This document shows positions 1-7,214 of a stretch of 34,829 nt of DNA, in pieces; position 1 is the first letter of the stretch, and each line of letters opens with the position of its first letter. The notes below the pieces were generated by a model, which ran no database searches, was not told the origin of the DNA, and worked only from the letters and a program-made list of their open reading frames with translations. Both the position numbers and the translations under genes were made by a program. This stretch comes from an uncultured Spirochaetota bacterium (GTDB lineage Bacteria > Spirochaetota > UBA4802 > UBA5550), in contig CALMRZ010000083.1 of the NCBI GenBank assembly GCA_937872225.1, positions 1 through 34,829 of the forward strand, read 5' to 3'.

Positions 1-739
1 CCCGCCACAGGGCTTCGTCATGGCCCAGCCAGCCCCGGAAACCCCAGCGACGCCGTCCCAACCCGGGTGCCGCATCCGCCGCGATGAGGGCCGCCTCGAT
101 CACCATGGTACCGGACCCGCACATCGGGTCAAGGAAGGACCCCCCTTCTGAGGCAATGGCCGGCCACCCCGCCTTGAGGAGCAGGGCCGCGGCGAGGTTT
201 TCCCTGATGGGCGCACTCCCCTTCTCAAGGCGGTAGCCCCGGGCATGGAGCCCGCTCCCGGAAAGGTCGATGCGCACATCAAGACCGCTCTTCGAGAGGT
301 GGCAGTTGACCAGGAAGCCGGGCTCCTTCGTATCGATCGACGGGCGCGTTCCCCGCCGCTCGCGGAGGCGGTCCACTACGGCGTCCTTCACCAGCTGCGC
401 TCCGTACATGGTGTTCTCGATGCCGGCGCCGGTGCCGCTGAAATCAACGGCCATGGTCGCCCCCGGAGCCGCCTGTTCCTCCCACGGCACCGACCTGACG
501 GCGTCATAAACATCGCGGCTTTTCTCCACCTTGCGCTCCGACAGGACAAGATAGATCCTGCTGGCGGTCCGCGACCAGAGGCACGCCTTCAAGCCGTCCG
601 CGAGGGCTCCGGTGAAATGGACCCCGCCCGCGGTGCCCCGGCACGTCGCTGCGCCCAGGCCCCGCAGTTCATCCTCGAGGATAGGTTCCACCCCCCGCGG
701 GGCAGATGCGAAAAATGCACAGGGTCGCAATCGGTTCAC
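1..739 (-). CDS. rlmL: 23S rRNA (guanine-N2)-methyltransferase RlmL, N-terminal part
   Basis: This gene is cut by the left window edge; about 246 N-terminal residues are present and the 3' part is missing. The family methylates G2445 of 23S rRNA. Reading the complementary strand from 739 gives the typical opening FFASAPRGVEPILEDEL, then a THUMP-type region (GGVHFTG near residue 45, VDFSGTG, YGAQLVKDAVVD), then DLSGSGLHARGYR, and the SAM-binding motif DPMCGSGT followed by IEAAL and RRWGFRGW. The order and spacing match E. coli RlmL closely. The start is a GTG whose last two bases share the TGA stop of the upstream response regulator (4-nt GTGA overlap), so translation is probably coupled. A TTG three codons in is an alternative start. 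Whether the C-terminal RlmK methyltransferase domain is fused cannot be seen. Confidence 0.93.
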   Translation of the reverse strand, partial: MNRLRPCAFFASAPRGVEPILEDELRGLGAATCRGTAGGVHFTGALADGLKACLWSRTASRIYLVLSERKVEKSRDVYDAVRSVPWEEQAAPGATMAVDFSGTGAGIENTMYGAQLVKDAVVDRLRERRGTRPSIDTKEPGFLVNCHLSKSGLDVRIDLSGSGLHARGYRLEKGSAPIRENLAAALLLKAGWPAIASEGGSFLDPMCGSGTMVIEAALIAADAAPGLGRRRWGFRGWLGHDEALWR

Positions 740-1368
740 TCGATAAGATTGTTGGAGATGACGTAATGGGTAAGTTCAGCGTTGTTCTTCATGTTCATCT
801 TTTCCAGTATGCGCTGACGGTAGGTGCTGATGGTCTTCACGCTCAGGAAGAGCTCCTTCGCGATCTCCGTGATGGTCTTGCCCGAGGCGATCATGCTCAT
901 GACCTGGAACTCGCGGTCAGTGAGGTATTCATGGGGGGGCTTGCTCCGCGAGTCTGCAACGCTGTCGGCGAGCTGCTCCGCCAGGGACGCGCTGATGTAC
1001 TTGCCGCCGGAGCACACCTTGCGGATCGCCTCCACGAGCCTGTCCGGCGCCGTCTCCTTGGTTATGTAACCGGAGGCGCCGGCCCTGATCGTCCGCACCG
1101 CGTACTGCTCTTCCGGGTGCATGGACAGCACCAGGACCGGGAGCGACGGGTGTTCCATCTTGAGCTGTTTCAGGATCTCCAGCCCGCTCCGCCCCGGCAT
1201 CTTCATATCGAGGAGTACCACGTCGTACCTGTTTTTCCTGAGCTTTTCCAGCAGTTCCTGCCCGTCGCCGGCCTCACCTTCCACTGAAAGCTCCGGATCG
1301 TCCGCGATGATCTGCTTCAGGCCTGCCCGGACGATCTCGTGGTCGTCGGCTATGATTATGCGCTTCAT
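736..1368 (-). CDS. NarL/LuxR-family response regulator
   Basis: This is a 210-residue DNA-binding response regulator. The receiver domain (about 1-120) has the acidic pair D8-D9, phospho-acceptor D54 in VVLLDMKMPG, T/S-region SMH near 82-84 and conserved K104 in GYITK. The C-terminal LuxR-type helix-turn-helix (about 148-205) starts LTDREFQVMSMIASG and includes EIAKELFLSVKTISTYRQRI. The fold and length match GacA/UvrY/RcsB-like regulators. Its ATG overlaps the stop of the upstream hybrid kinase by 4 nt and its own stop overlaps the GTG of rlmL, so it is the middle gene of a coupled operon. The adjacent HisKA_3 kinase is the obvious phosphodonor (inference). Target genes cannot be read from the sequence. 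Confidence 0.95.
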   Translation of the reverse strand: MKRIIIADDHEIVRAGLKQIIADDPELSVEGEAGDGQELLEKLRKNRYDVVLLDMKMPGRSGLEILKQLKMEHPSLPVLVLSMHPEEQYAVRTIRAGASGYITKETAPDRLVEAIRKVCSGGKYISASLAEQLADSVADSRSKPPHEYLTDREFQVMSMIASGKTITEIAKELFLSVKTISTYRQRILEKMNMKNNAELTHYVISNNLIE

Positions 1369-3179
1369 GAACCCCCTCCGAGCGGTATGTGGGCCGTCAC
1401 GACGGTTCCCCTGCCGGGTTCGCCCTCGATGGTGATGGTGCCGCCGCAGGATAGGGCCCGCTCCCTGATGCCGATAAGGCCGAGGGAACGGGCGCTGCTG
1501 GCCTCTTCGCCGGTGATCCCCCTTCCGTTGTCGCGTATGGTCAGCGTGAGGGCGTCCGCGTCAACGACCAGGTCGACGTCCACTGCCGTAGCATTAGCAT
1601 GACGTATGATATTTGTCAATGATTCCTGGACTATGCGGTAAATATTAATGGACACTTTTTCATCGAGCTCCGGCTCCTCGGACCCCGCCGAAACACGGCA
1701 GGCGACGCCGCTCCGCTTCTCGAACTCGCCGGCATACCACTCGATGGCGGCCAGAAGGCCGATGTCGTCCAGGAGGCCCGGCCGGAGCTCCCCGGATATC
1801 CTCCTGACGGTGTTGATGGTCGCGTCGATCATCGAGCCCATGGCCTCGGCGCGGGCCACCAGCTCGCCCTGCCCGTCCAGCCTGTTTTTGATCCAGGAGA
1901 GGTCGAGCTTCATCGCCGTGAGGGACTGGCCCAGTGCGTCGTGTATCTCCCGCGCGATGCCGGTCCTCTCCTCCTCGCGGAGCGTCTGCAGGTGCGTGGA
2001 CAGGCCGCGCAGCTCTTCGCGGGAACCGGCGAGCTCTTCGAAGGTCTTCTTCCGCTCGATGACGATGCACAACCGCTCGGCAATGGCCTCAAGGAGGTCC
2101 CGGTCTTCCTTCGTGAACACGTCTTCCTCGGCGCCGGCCGGTCTGGCGGCATGGAATACTTCAATAGACCCGGCCTCCTTCCCGAAAACAGAAAGTCGCG
2201 CGGCGAGGGACACGGTTCCCTGGACGATCCTGGGCGATTCGAAATCGCGGCCGCCGTACCTGATCCGGACCGAGACCAGACCGGGGTTCTGAAACGCGGC
2301 GGGCACGATCTCCGCGGTCTGCCGGAATATATCATCGAGGGGCGTATTGATGTTTCCGGATATGGTGGCAAGGCGGTAGAGGCAATTGAGCTCCTTTACC
2401 CGCTTGATCTTTTCATGGAACAGCACGTCACGAACCCGCTCCAGGCGCTTTTCCACGGTCACGTCCCGGATGATCCCCTGGCACAGGTAATCGTCTGCAT
2501 GACCCGGCACTATCCTCGTCAGCGTCAGCAGGCACTCCGATTCCGATCCGTCGCTCTTCCGGAGGCGGACCGAACGGTTCTCCACGCAATCACGCCCGTG
2601 GATATCGGCAAGGACCTGTTCCCCCTCGGACCGGAGGACAAACAGGTCCAGGATGGACATGCCCTTCAACCGTTCCATTTCGTACCCGGCAAGGACCTTC
2701 ATGGCCGGATTCACGTCCGTTACGGTACCGCTCGCGGAGGATATAAAAATGGCGTCGGGGGACTGCTCGAAGAGGGCCCGGTACTTTGTCTCGCTGTCCC
2801 TCAGACGGCGGTCGATCCAGTTGCGGTGCAGCGAAGTTTCAATGGTGGTGTAGAGTTCCCGTTCGTTGTAGGGCTTGACGATATAGCCGTACGGCTCGGT
2901 GATTTTCGCGCGGTTAAGCGACGACTCGTCCGACATGGCCGTGACGAAGATCACCGGCGCGTCACAGATGGAGCGGAGTTCCCAGGCGGTATCAATGCCG
3001 TCCATATCTCCCTGGAGCTTGATGTCCATGATGATGAGGTCCGGTTTCAGGAGCGGCACCTTTTCCAGGCATTCGCCGCCCGAAAGGGCCTCGCCGACCA
3101 CGCGGTACCCGAGCTTTTCAAGAACCGCTGCCAGGGCCATCGCTTCGACCGCCTCGTCCTCGACAATGAAGATTTTCAT
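1365..3179 (-). CDS. Hybrid sensor histidine kinase (REC-PAS-GAF-HisKA_3-HATPase)
   Basis: This is a 604-residue cytoplasmic-type sensor kinase with no membrane segments. Numbered from MKIFIVEDEA, the order is a receiver domain at 1-118 (D8/E9, phospho-acceptor D52 in IIMDIKL, K102 in YIVKP), a PAS domain at about 130-245 (ALFEQSPDAIFI), a GAF-like region at about 262-378, and a HisKA_3 dimerisation segment with phospho-acceptor H413 in AREIHDALGQ. The HATPase_c domain follows, with an N-box (RIVQESLTNIIRHA) and DNGRG at 550-554. An N-terminal receiver is unusual for a NarL-type partner and suggests input from another kinase. The start is placed at the canonical receiver opening, with GGAG just upstream. 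An in-frame ATG three codons earlier (3188) is equally possible, and upstream residues to 3254 look non-coding. The stop overlaps the response regulator start (ATGA). Confidence 0.93.
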   Translation of the reverse strand: MKIFIVEDEAVEAMALAAVLEKLGYRVVGEALSGGECLEKVPLLKPDLIIMDIKLQGDMDGIDTAWELRSICDAPVIFVTAMSDESSLNRAKITEPYGYIVKPYNERELYTTIETSLHRNWIDRRLRDSETKYRALFEQSPDAIFISSASGTVTDVNPAMKVLAGYEMERLKGMSILDLFVLRSEGEQVLADIHGRDCVENRSVRLRKSDGSESECLLTLTRIVPGHADDYLCQGIIRDVTVEKRLERVRDVLFHEKIKRVKELNCLYRLATISGNINTPLDDIFRQTAEIVPAAFQNPGLVSVRIRYGGRDFESPRIVQGTVSLAARLSVFGKEAGSIEVFHAARPAGAEEDVFTKEDRDLLEAIAERLCIVIERKKTFEELAGSREELRGLSTHLQTLREEERTGIAREIHDALGQSLTAMKLDLSWIKNRLDGQGELVARAEAMGSMIDATINTVRRISGELRPGLLDDIGLLAAIEWYAGEFEKRSGVACRVSAGSEEPELDEKVSINIYRIVQESLTNIIRHANATAVDVDLVVDADALTLTIRDNGRGITGEEASSARSLGLIGIRERALSCGGTITIEGEPGRGTVVTAHIPLGGGS

Positions 3180-3302
3180 CGGCTCCATTGTTAATCTATA
3201 CTGGGAATTCCGGAATCGGTCAATGAAAAAATCAGGAAATGCAGGCCATTGCAACCGTTTCGATTCAAACCTTTCTCAATTACATGATCAATCAGCCGAG
3301 GT

Positions 3303-3395
3303 AGCGTCAGAAAAAAGCCTCCGGGCCTGCGGGACTCGAACAAAAAAATGAAGACTCAGACAGTCCTCGGCCCTTCGGCTCTTTTTTCTGACGCT
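3303..3395. repeat. Long inverted repeat with tRNA T-arm-like core
   Basis: AGCGTCAGAAAAAAG at 3303-3317 is repeated as its exact reverse complement at 3381-3395. The pairing continues inward imperfectly (CCTCCGGGCC at 3318-3327 against GGCCCTTCGGCT at 3369-3380). On the plus strand the structure ends in TTTTT at 3395-3399. It sits between the 3' end of the HEXXH membrane gene and the 5' end of the sensor kinase gene and may terminate transcription. Inside it, the minus strand reads GTTCGAGTCCCGC, which resembles the T-loop and 3' half of a tRNA T-arm, but no 5' half of a T-stem is present, so it is not an intact tRNA. Confidence 0.6.
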
Positions 3396-3423
3396 TTTTC
3401 CGTGAGGCCAAGTATGTAAAAAT

Positions 3424-3786
3424 TCATGAAGCCTTAGTGCGGTAGTTGAGGAAGGAGAAAATCTTTCGGGATCTGAGGTAGTCCAGATCATACATCCGGT
3501 CAAAGGCCTCGCGCTCGAAGATGATATTGCGGTATGCGTCATGCCAGGAAAGGCCGCGCAATCGTCCGGCGATGAAGGACGCGGCGTACCACACGGCGAA
3601 CACGACCAGGAGAAGCTCGGCCTGCTGCCTGATATGTATTTTTTCATGGTTGAGGGTTACGGCTGACTCGGCCGTCCCGCGGATCTCTTTCCTGATTATG
3701 ATAAAGGGGAACAGGGTCAGTCCCGTTATATCGTGGAACCAAGGCACCAGGAGCCGTATGAGGCGCGTGCTGAAAATGACGATCAT
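3424..3786 (-). CDS. Small membrane protein with HEXXH motif
   Basis: This 120-residue hypothetical protein has a hydrophobic N-terminus (about 1-31, LLVPWFHDITGLTLFPFIII), then LNHEKIHIRQQ with a zincin-like H47-E-K-I-H51, a second hydrophobic segment (about 57-74, LLLVVFAVWYAASFI) and an acidic FEREAFDRMYD near 90-100 that could supply a third metal ligand. This resembles small HEXXH proteins of unknown function; protease activity is not established. The start is chosen at 3786, 2 nt after the stop of the upstream lipoprotein gene. In-frame upstream codons overlap the lipoprotein and are less likely. The Shine-Dalgarno is weak, consistent with coupling to the upstream gene. Confidence 0.7.
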   Translation of the reverse strand: MIVIFSTRLIRLLVPWFHDITGLTLFPFIIIRKEIRGTAESAVTLNHEKIHIRQQAELLLVVFAVWYAASFIAGRLRGLSWHDAYRNIIFEREAFDRMYDLDYLRSRKIFSFLNYRTKAS

Positions 3787-3788
3787 GA

Positions 3789-4175
3789 TTATTGCGGGTT
3801 CACCCGGGGGAATGACTCTCCGGTCGAGGGACATCCGGCGATCACAAGGAGCCGCAGCCTGTCCAGGGACCTGCACTCGTTCTTGCGGCATATGCCGTCG
3901 CTGTCGACATGGACATAGTTCTTCTTATAGCTTTCCAGGGACTGGTACAGCTCTATGCGCCTCTTGCGGTACTCGTTCATTTCCCTTTTTTTCTTGGCTC
4001 GGGCCTGGGTGCTCAGGTTGTACCACTTGGCGGTTGAAGGCTTCAGCTCGTCGTTTTCCTTCAGGCATTTTTCGGACAAATTTTCAATCCTGGACTGGCT
4101 CCACCTGCCGCCCAGCGTCGCGCAGGACGCCAGAACTATCATGGCAATCACGGCGGAAAGCATTACTCGTTTCAT
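3789..4175 (-). CDS. Putative lipoprotein, charged
   Basis: This 128-residue protein of unknown function has a short signal peptide with a lipobox, MIVLASC, giving lipidated C18. The mature part is highly charged (for example QARAKKKREMNEYRKRR) and likely helical, with four more cysteines positioned late (CLKEN, GICRKNECRSL). The ribosome-binding site AGAGG lies 8 nt before the ATG. It is followed after 2 nt by the HEXXH membrane protein, so the two are probably co-transcribed. No family is recognised. Confidence 0.75.
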   Translation of the reverse strand: MKRVMLSAVIAMIVLASCATLGGRWSQSRIENLSEKCLKENDELKPSTAKWYNLSTQARAKKKREMNEYRKRRIELYQSLESYKKNYVHVDSDGICRKNECRSLDRLRLLVIAGCPSTGESFPRVNPQ

Positions 4176-4554
4176 TACTTATTCCTCTCATTTTGAAGGA
4201 ATGTCACGGAGACGCGGCTTCAAAACCGCGCCCTCGATGGATTCCAGCATTGACATATAAATAAAACCTCTGCGGAGAGTTATCAGTCAATCTTTTTTTA
4301 GCGGTGCCATTTTCAACTCCGGCCATGGCCGGTGATTACACAATTCACCAGAAGAAGACCGGATATTTTGCATCATCACCGCGAATATCGCATACAACAC
4401 GGTCTAATTTCATCGTTAAATATTCACCCATGGAATCATAACAGACCGAATAACACACTGAACATCAAAACCCATCCGCACGGGCTTAACAGTTAACCTT
4501 ATGTTTTAGTTAAGCAACATGATCAATATTTTTTTAAAATATTTGCAAAAATAT

Positions 4555-4581
4555 TTGACGATCACAAAATTATTTTATAAT
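4555..4581 (+). promoter_or_regulatory. Promoter candidate for the 62-aa gene
   Basis: TTGACG (4555-4560) and a perfect TATAAT (4576-4581) are separated by 15 bp, slightly short of optimal. Transcription would start near 4588 and give a leader of about 178 nt before the ATG at 4766. The -35 lies in the second copy of an AAAATATTTG direct repeat. Confidence 0.5.
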
Positions 4582-4617
4582 TTCATAAGGTTTAACCAAA
4601 GATGGGGTACGAAAAAT

Positions 4618-4660
4618 TCTGGCCTCATGTGGGGCATGAGGCCAGACCGGGTTTCCCCGG
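4618..4660 (+). promoter_or_regulatory. Tandem stem-loops in the 5' leader
   Basis: A perfect 12-bp stem (TCTGGCCTCATG 4618-4629 with CATGAGGCCAGA 4635-4646) closes a TGGGG loop. It is followed at once by a 5-bp stem CCGGG/CCCGG (4647-4651, 4656-4660). No U-tract follows, so this is more likely a structured leader element than a classic terminator. It matches no riboswitch class I recognise. Confidence 0.55.
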
Positions 4661-4765
4661 AGATTGACATTAACATTATGTAACATCAGAAAGAATTTAC
4701 TAAACAAAACAATAAATGTCAATCAAACCCCCCAAATATTTCACGGTTTATATGGAGGTTTTGAT

Positions 4766-4954
4766 ATGAAAAGGGAAAAAGCATCAAACAAGGCCAACAA
4801 GATCGAACAGGAAATAGTCAGGAAGGAACGGCTGGCCAGGGACGCGAAAAACAAGGGAATGCATGCCGTATACAGCAATTACGTCATGGACATTTCCGTC
4901 CTTAAAGCCGAGCTCCAGAAACTGTCCACCGGCCCGTTGAAAACCGCCAACTAG
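4766..4954 (+). CDS. Small charged hypothetical protein (62 aa)
   Basis: This short protein opens MKREKASNKANKIEQEIV and is rich in Lys, Glu and Ala. The first two thirds are probably a helix or coiled coil, and there is no signal peptide. The start is fixed by a strong GGAGG (4754-4758) 7 nt before the ATG; in-frame codons further upstream lie in the leader and have no ribosome-binding site. It stands alone between a structured leader and a GC-rich hairpin, so it looks like a monocistronic, separately regulated gene. No family is recognised. Confidence 0.65.
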   Translation: MKREKASNKANKIEQEIVRKERLARDAKNKGMHAVYSNYVMDISVLKAELQKLSTGPLKTAN

Positions 4955-4972
4955 GCATTGCACGAAGCCATG

Positions 4973-5005
4973 AGGGCTGGACCCCGGTCCGGCCCTTCTG
5001 GTTTT
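4973..5005 (+). terminator. Hairpin terminator candidate after 62-aa gene
   Basis: AGGGCTGGAC (4973-4982) pairs with GTCCGGCCCT (4987-4996) through one G-T wobble and is followed by TCTGGTTTT. It lies 18 nt after the stop codon. The U-tract is interrupted, so efficiency is uncertain. Confidence 0.5.
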
Positions 5006-5016
5006 GCCGTCGGCCC

Positions 5017-5050
5017 CTGCGTCACGACAGCAGGTGCCATCATGACGCAG
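5017..5050 (-). terminator. Stem-loop between convergent genes
   Basis: CTGCGTCA (5017-5024) and TGACGCAG (5043-5050) form an 8-bp stem with an 18-nt loop, 16 nt beyond the stop of the Sir2 gene. There is no U-tract, so it is only a weak terminator candidate. Confidence 0.3.
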
Positions 5051-5066
5051 CTTCACACATCAATCC

Positions 5067-5909
5067 TTACATCGATTTCTTCATGGCATTCAGGATAGCG
5101 GGAAGCGCTTCCCCTGTCTTCATCGGGATATATATATCGGTGATATCGCTGAAGGCGTTTTCATTCGGATTGATGACAATGATATCGGCGAACCGCTTCT
5201 TTGCTTCAAAGGGGATCTCCGCCGCCGGGTACACGACTCCCGAAGTGCCCAGGACGAGCAGCATGTCGCAGCCGCGGGCCGCCGCGAAAGCATGGGGCAG
5301 TTCCTGCACCGCCTCGCCGAACATGACGACATCGGGCCTCATCAGGGAGCCGCAGGACCCGCACCGGGGCGCCAGTTCCATCACGGCCGGGAGCGTGAAC
5401 GCCGTGATAGCCGCCATCCTTGACTTGAGGGACGCCACAAAGGGCTTGCGGTCGACCACGACCTTCCTCCCGCACGAGACGCAGGCAAGGCGGAACATGT
5501 TGCCGTGGACCTCGATGACCGCTACGCTGCCGGCCTCCTGCTGAAGGTTGTCGATATTCTGCGTAATGATCTTCTTGAGGATCCCCATTTTCTCGAATTC
5601 GGCCAGGGCGCGGTGGCCGGGATTGAAGTCCGCCTTCTCGAACACCTCGAGCAGATCCATGAATACCGGGAGGATCCTGCCGGGGTTTTTAGTTAACACG
5701 GATATAATGCCCTCCGGGGTTCCCACCTCCATCGGATTTATACGGTCCCAGATTCCTCCCGGATCGCGGAACGTGGCTATGCCGCTTTCTTCCGAAACGC
5801 CGGAACCGCAGAAAGCAACGGCGTTCCGGGTATTCTTCAGCAGTTCTGCGGCTCTGGAAATTTCGTTCTGGTACTGGTCCATGGGGGGGGTTCTGCCGGT
5901 CACAATCAT
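5067..5909 (-). CDS. Sir2-family NAD-dependent protein deacylase
   Basis: This 280-residue sirtuin removes acyl groups from lysines using NAD+. The NAD-binding motif GSGVSEESGIATFRD (35-49) replaces the usual GAGISAESGIPTFR. TQNIDNLQQ (116-124) carries the conserved N118/D120, and the catalytic base is H135 in EVHGN. Four zinc-type cysteines are present (C143, C146, C183, C186), and LGTSGVVYPAAEIP and INPNE complete the Rossmann part. Two starts are possible: ATG at 5909 (used here) or ATG at 5882 (MDQYQNE). Neither has a good ribosome-binding site, and a run of eight C on the coding strand separates them. The gene is convergent with the 62-residue gene and divergent from the hydrolase. Substrate specificity cannot be inferred. 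Confidence 0.92.
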   Translation of the reverse strand: MIVTGRTPPMDQYQNEISRAAELLKNTRNAVAFCGSGVSEESGIATFRDPGGIWDRINPMEVGTPEGIISVLTKNPGRILPVFMDLLEVFEKADFNPGHRALAEFEKMGILKKIITQNIDNLQQEAGSVAVIEVHGNMFRLACVSCGRKVVVDRKPFVASLKSRMAAITAFTLPAVMELAPRCGSCGSLMRPDVVMFGEAVQELPHAFAAARGCDMLLVLGTSGVVYPAAEIPFEAKKRFADIIVINPNENAFSDITDIYIPMKTGEALPAILNAMKKSM

Positions 5910-6120
5910 GTCAAGCCATTCAAAATCTTCATTTCATACTATATCAGGCGTCTTCTTTTGCCTGTCAAATAATTATTAATTCTTTATTCAACCAACGCCT
6001 GTACCGTGCCGCCATAAACCCCGGACGGCAGCGACCCGTGGCAAGGAGAAAAAAGATTGACTTCGGCGATACCGCGTCCTTGTTAGTATATATTCTTCAA
6101 ACATCGTCAGGGGGAACGTC

Positions 6121-7047
6121 ATGCGCTTACTGAAGTACCTCGTTATCATCCTTGTTCTGATCATCCTCATCCCGCTCGGCTTTCTTTATATGGCCCCGGA
6201 AAAGGCCACCGGCCTCATCCACATGACGGGTCGCCTCATGGCCGGCGTCGAACGGCGCGAAATCAGGCTGCCCGACGGACTCCGGTACGTCTACCTGGAA
6301 GGCGGAACGGGCGAACCGCTGATGCTCCTCCACGGCTTCGGCGCCGACAAGGAAAATTTCACCCTTATCGCGCGCCACCTGACGCCGCGGTACCGGGTCA
6401 TCATACCCGACCATGTCGGCTTCGGCGAATCGTCACACCCGGCCGACGCCGACTACCGGACCGCCGCGCAGGCACGGCGCCTCCATGCCCTGGCCCAGGC
6501 CCTCGGGATCGGGGAACTTCACCTGGGTGGAAGCTCCATGGGGGGCCATATCGCCATGGCCTACGCGTCCCTCTATCCGAAAGAGGTTAAGAGCCTCTGG
6601 CTCCTTGACCCGGGCGGCGTGTGGTCCGCGCCGGAAAGCGAATTCAGAAAAATCGTCCGCGAAACGGGAAAGAACCCCCTTATGGCTAAAAACGAACAGG
6701 AATTTGCCGAAACGTTCAGGTTTGTGATGAACGATCCGCCGCCCATTCCCCGGCCGATGCTCGATGTGATGTCCCGTGAGCGCATCAGGAATTTTCCGCT
6801 GGAGCAGCGCATCTTCAAGGAGCTAACCGGCGATCCGATCGAAAAGCGCATAGCGGGATCATCGGTGCCTACCCTTATCGTGTTCGGAGAAAAGGACCGG
6901 GCCATCCATCCGGCCACCGCCGAAGTCCTGCACAGGCTCATGCCGAACTCAAGGGTCATCATGCTGCCCGGCATCGGCCACCTGCCCATGCTCGAGGCCC
7001 CGGCACGGTGCGCGAATGACTACCTGAAGTTCCGCGGGTCGCTGTAA
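6121..7047 (+). CDS. Membrane-anchored alpha/beta hydrolase
   Basis: This 308-residue protein has one N-terminal membrane segment (residues 5-24, YLVIILVLIILIPLGFLYM) and an alpha/beta-hydrolase domain. HGFGADKENF is the oxyanion-hole region, GGSSMGG holds nucleophile S139, FGEKDRA gives acid D259 and GIGHLP gives H287, so the triad is complete. It resembles lipase/esterase-like hydrolases; the substrate is unknown. AGGGGGA lies 6 nt before the ATG and fixes the start. It is divergent from the Sir2 gene and in the same direction as the dehydratase pair, though a 167-nt gap with a promoter candidate separates them. Confidence 0.9.
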   Translation: MRLLKYLVIILVLIILIPLGFLYMAPEKATGLIHMTGRLMAGVERREIRLPDGLRYVYLEGGTGEPLMLLHGFGADKENFTLIARHLTPRYRVIIPDHVGFGESSHPADADYRTAAQARRLHALAQALGIGELHLGGSSMGGHIAMAYASLYPKEVKSLWLLDPGGVWSAPESEFRKIVRETGKNPLMAKNEQEFAETFRFVMNDPPPIPRPMLDVMSRERIRNFPLEQRIFKELTGDPIEKRIAGSSVPTLIVFGEKDRAIHPATAEVLHRLMPNSRVIMLPGIGHLPMLEAPARCANDYLKFRGSL

Positions 7048-7078
7048 TGACGTCAGTACAGTGCAATAGCAATTCAAA

Positions 7079-7115
7079 TTGACATTGACTTGACAGTGAC
7101 GCTGATCGGTATATT
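7079..7115 (+). promoter_or_regulatory. Promoter candidate with overlapping -35 boxes
   Basis: Three overlapping TTGAC-type boxes occur (TTGACA 7079, TTGACT 7085, TTGACA 7090), followed by TATATT at 7110-7115. Spacings are 25, 19 and 14 bp, none ideal, so the exact pairing is uncertain. The region precedes the dehydratase gene pair by about 100 nt. Confidence 0.35.
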
Positions 7116-7214
7116 TTTCAGGTTATATCCGTACTTATTGGATACGCGTACGGCAACAACAACGCGCTTGTGAACACAAACCCCAGAAGGAGCGGCCACA
7201 GGACAGGATCACCT

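Larger units (their letters stand above)
4176..4765 (+). other. 590-nt AT-rich intergenic region with leader of 62-aa gene
   Basis: No credible gene lies here. It starts divergently between the lipoprotein gene (minus) and the 62-residue gene (plus). It contains a TTAACAGTTAA small palindrome near 4487, two copies of AAAATATTTG 12 bp apart (4536-4545, 4548-4557), a promoter candidate (4555-4581) and two stem-loops (4618-4660). The composition is much more AT-rich than the genes around it. Confidence 0.7.

Noticed and set aside
3336-3350. Intact tRNA gene at the T-arm-like sequence
   Set aside because: No acceptor, D-arm or anticodon arm can be built around it; only the 3' half of a T-arm is present.
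3288-3647. Possible 119-residue minus-strand gene
   Set aside because: It overlaps the HEXXH membrane protein in another frame and runs through the inverted repeat.
4536-4557. Short AT-rich direct repeats as a replication or CRISPR-like array
   Set aside because: There are only two 10-bp copies with a 2-bp gap; no spacers and no cas or replication genes.
4664-4765. In-frame N-terminal extension of the 62-residue protein
   Set aside because: The extension has no ribosome-binding site and lies in the leader; GGAGG before ATG 4766 decides the start.
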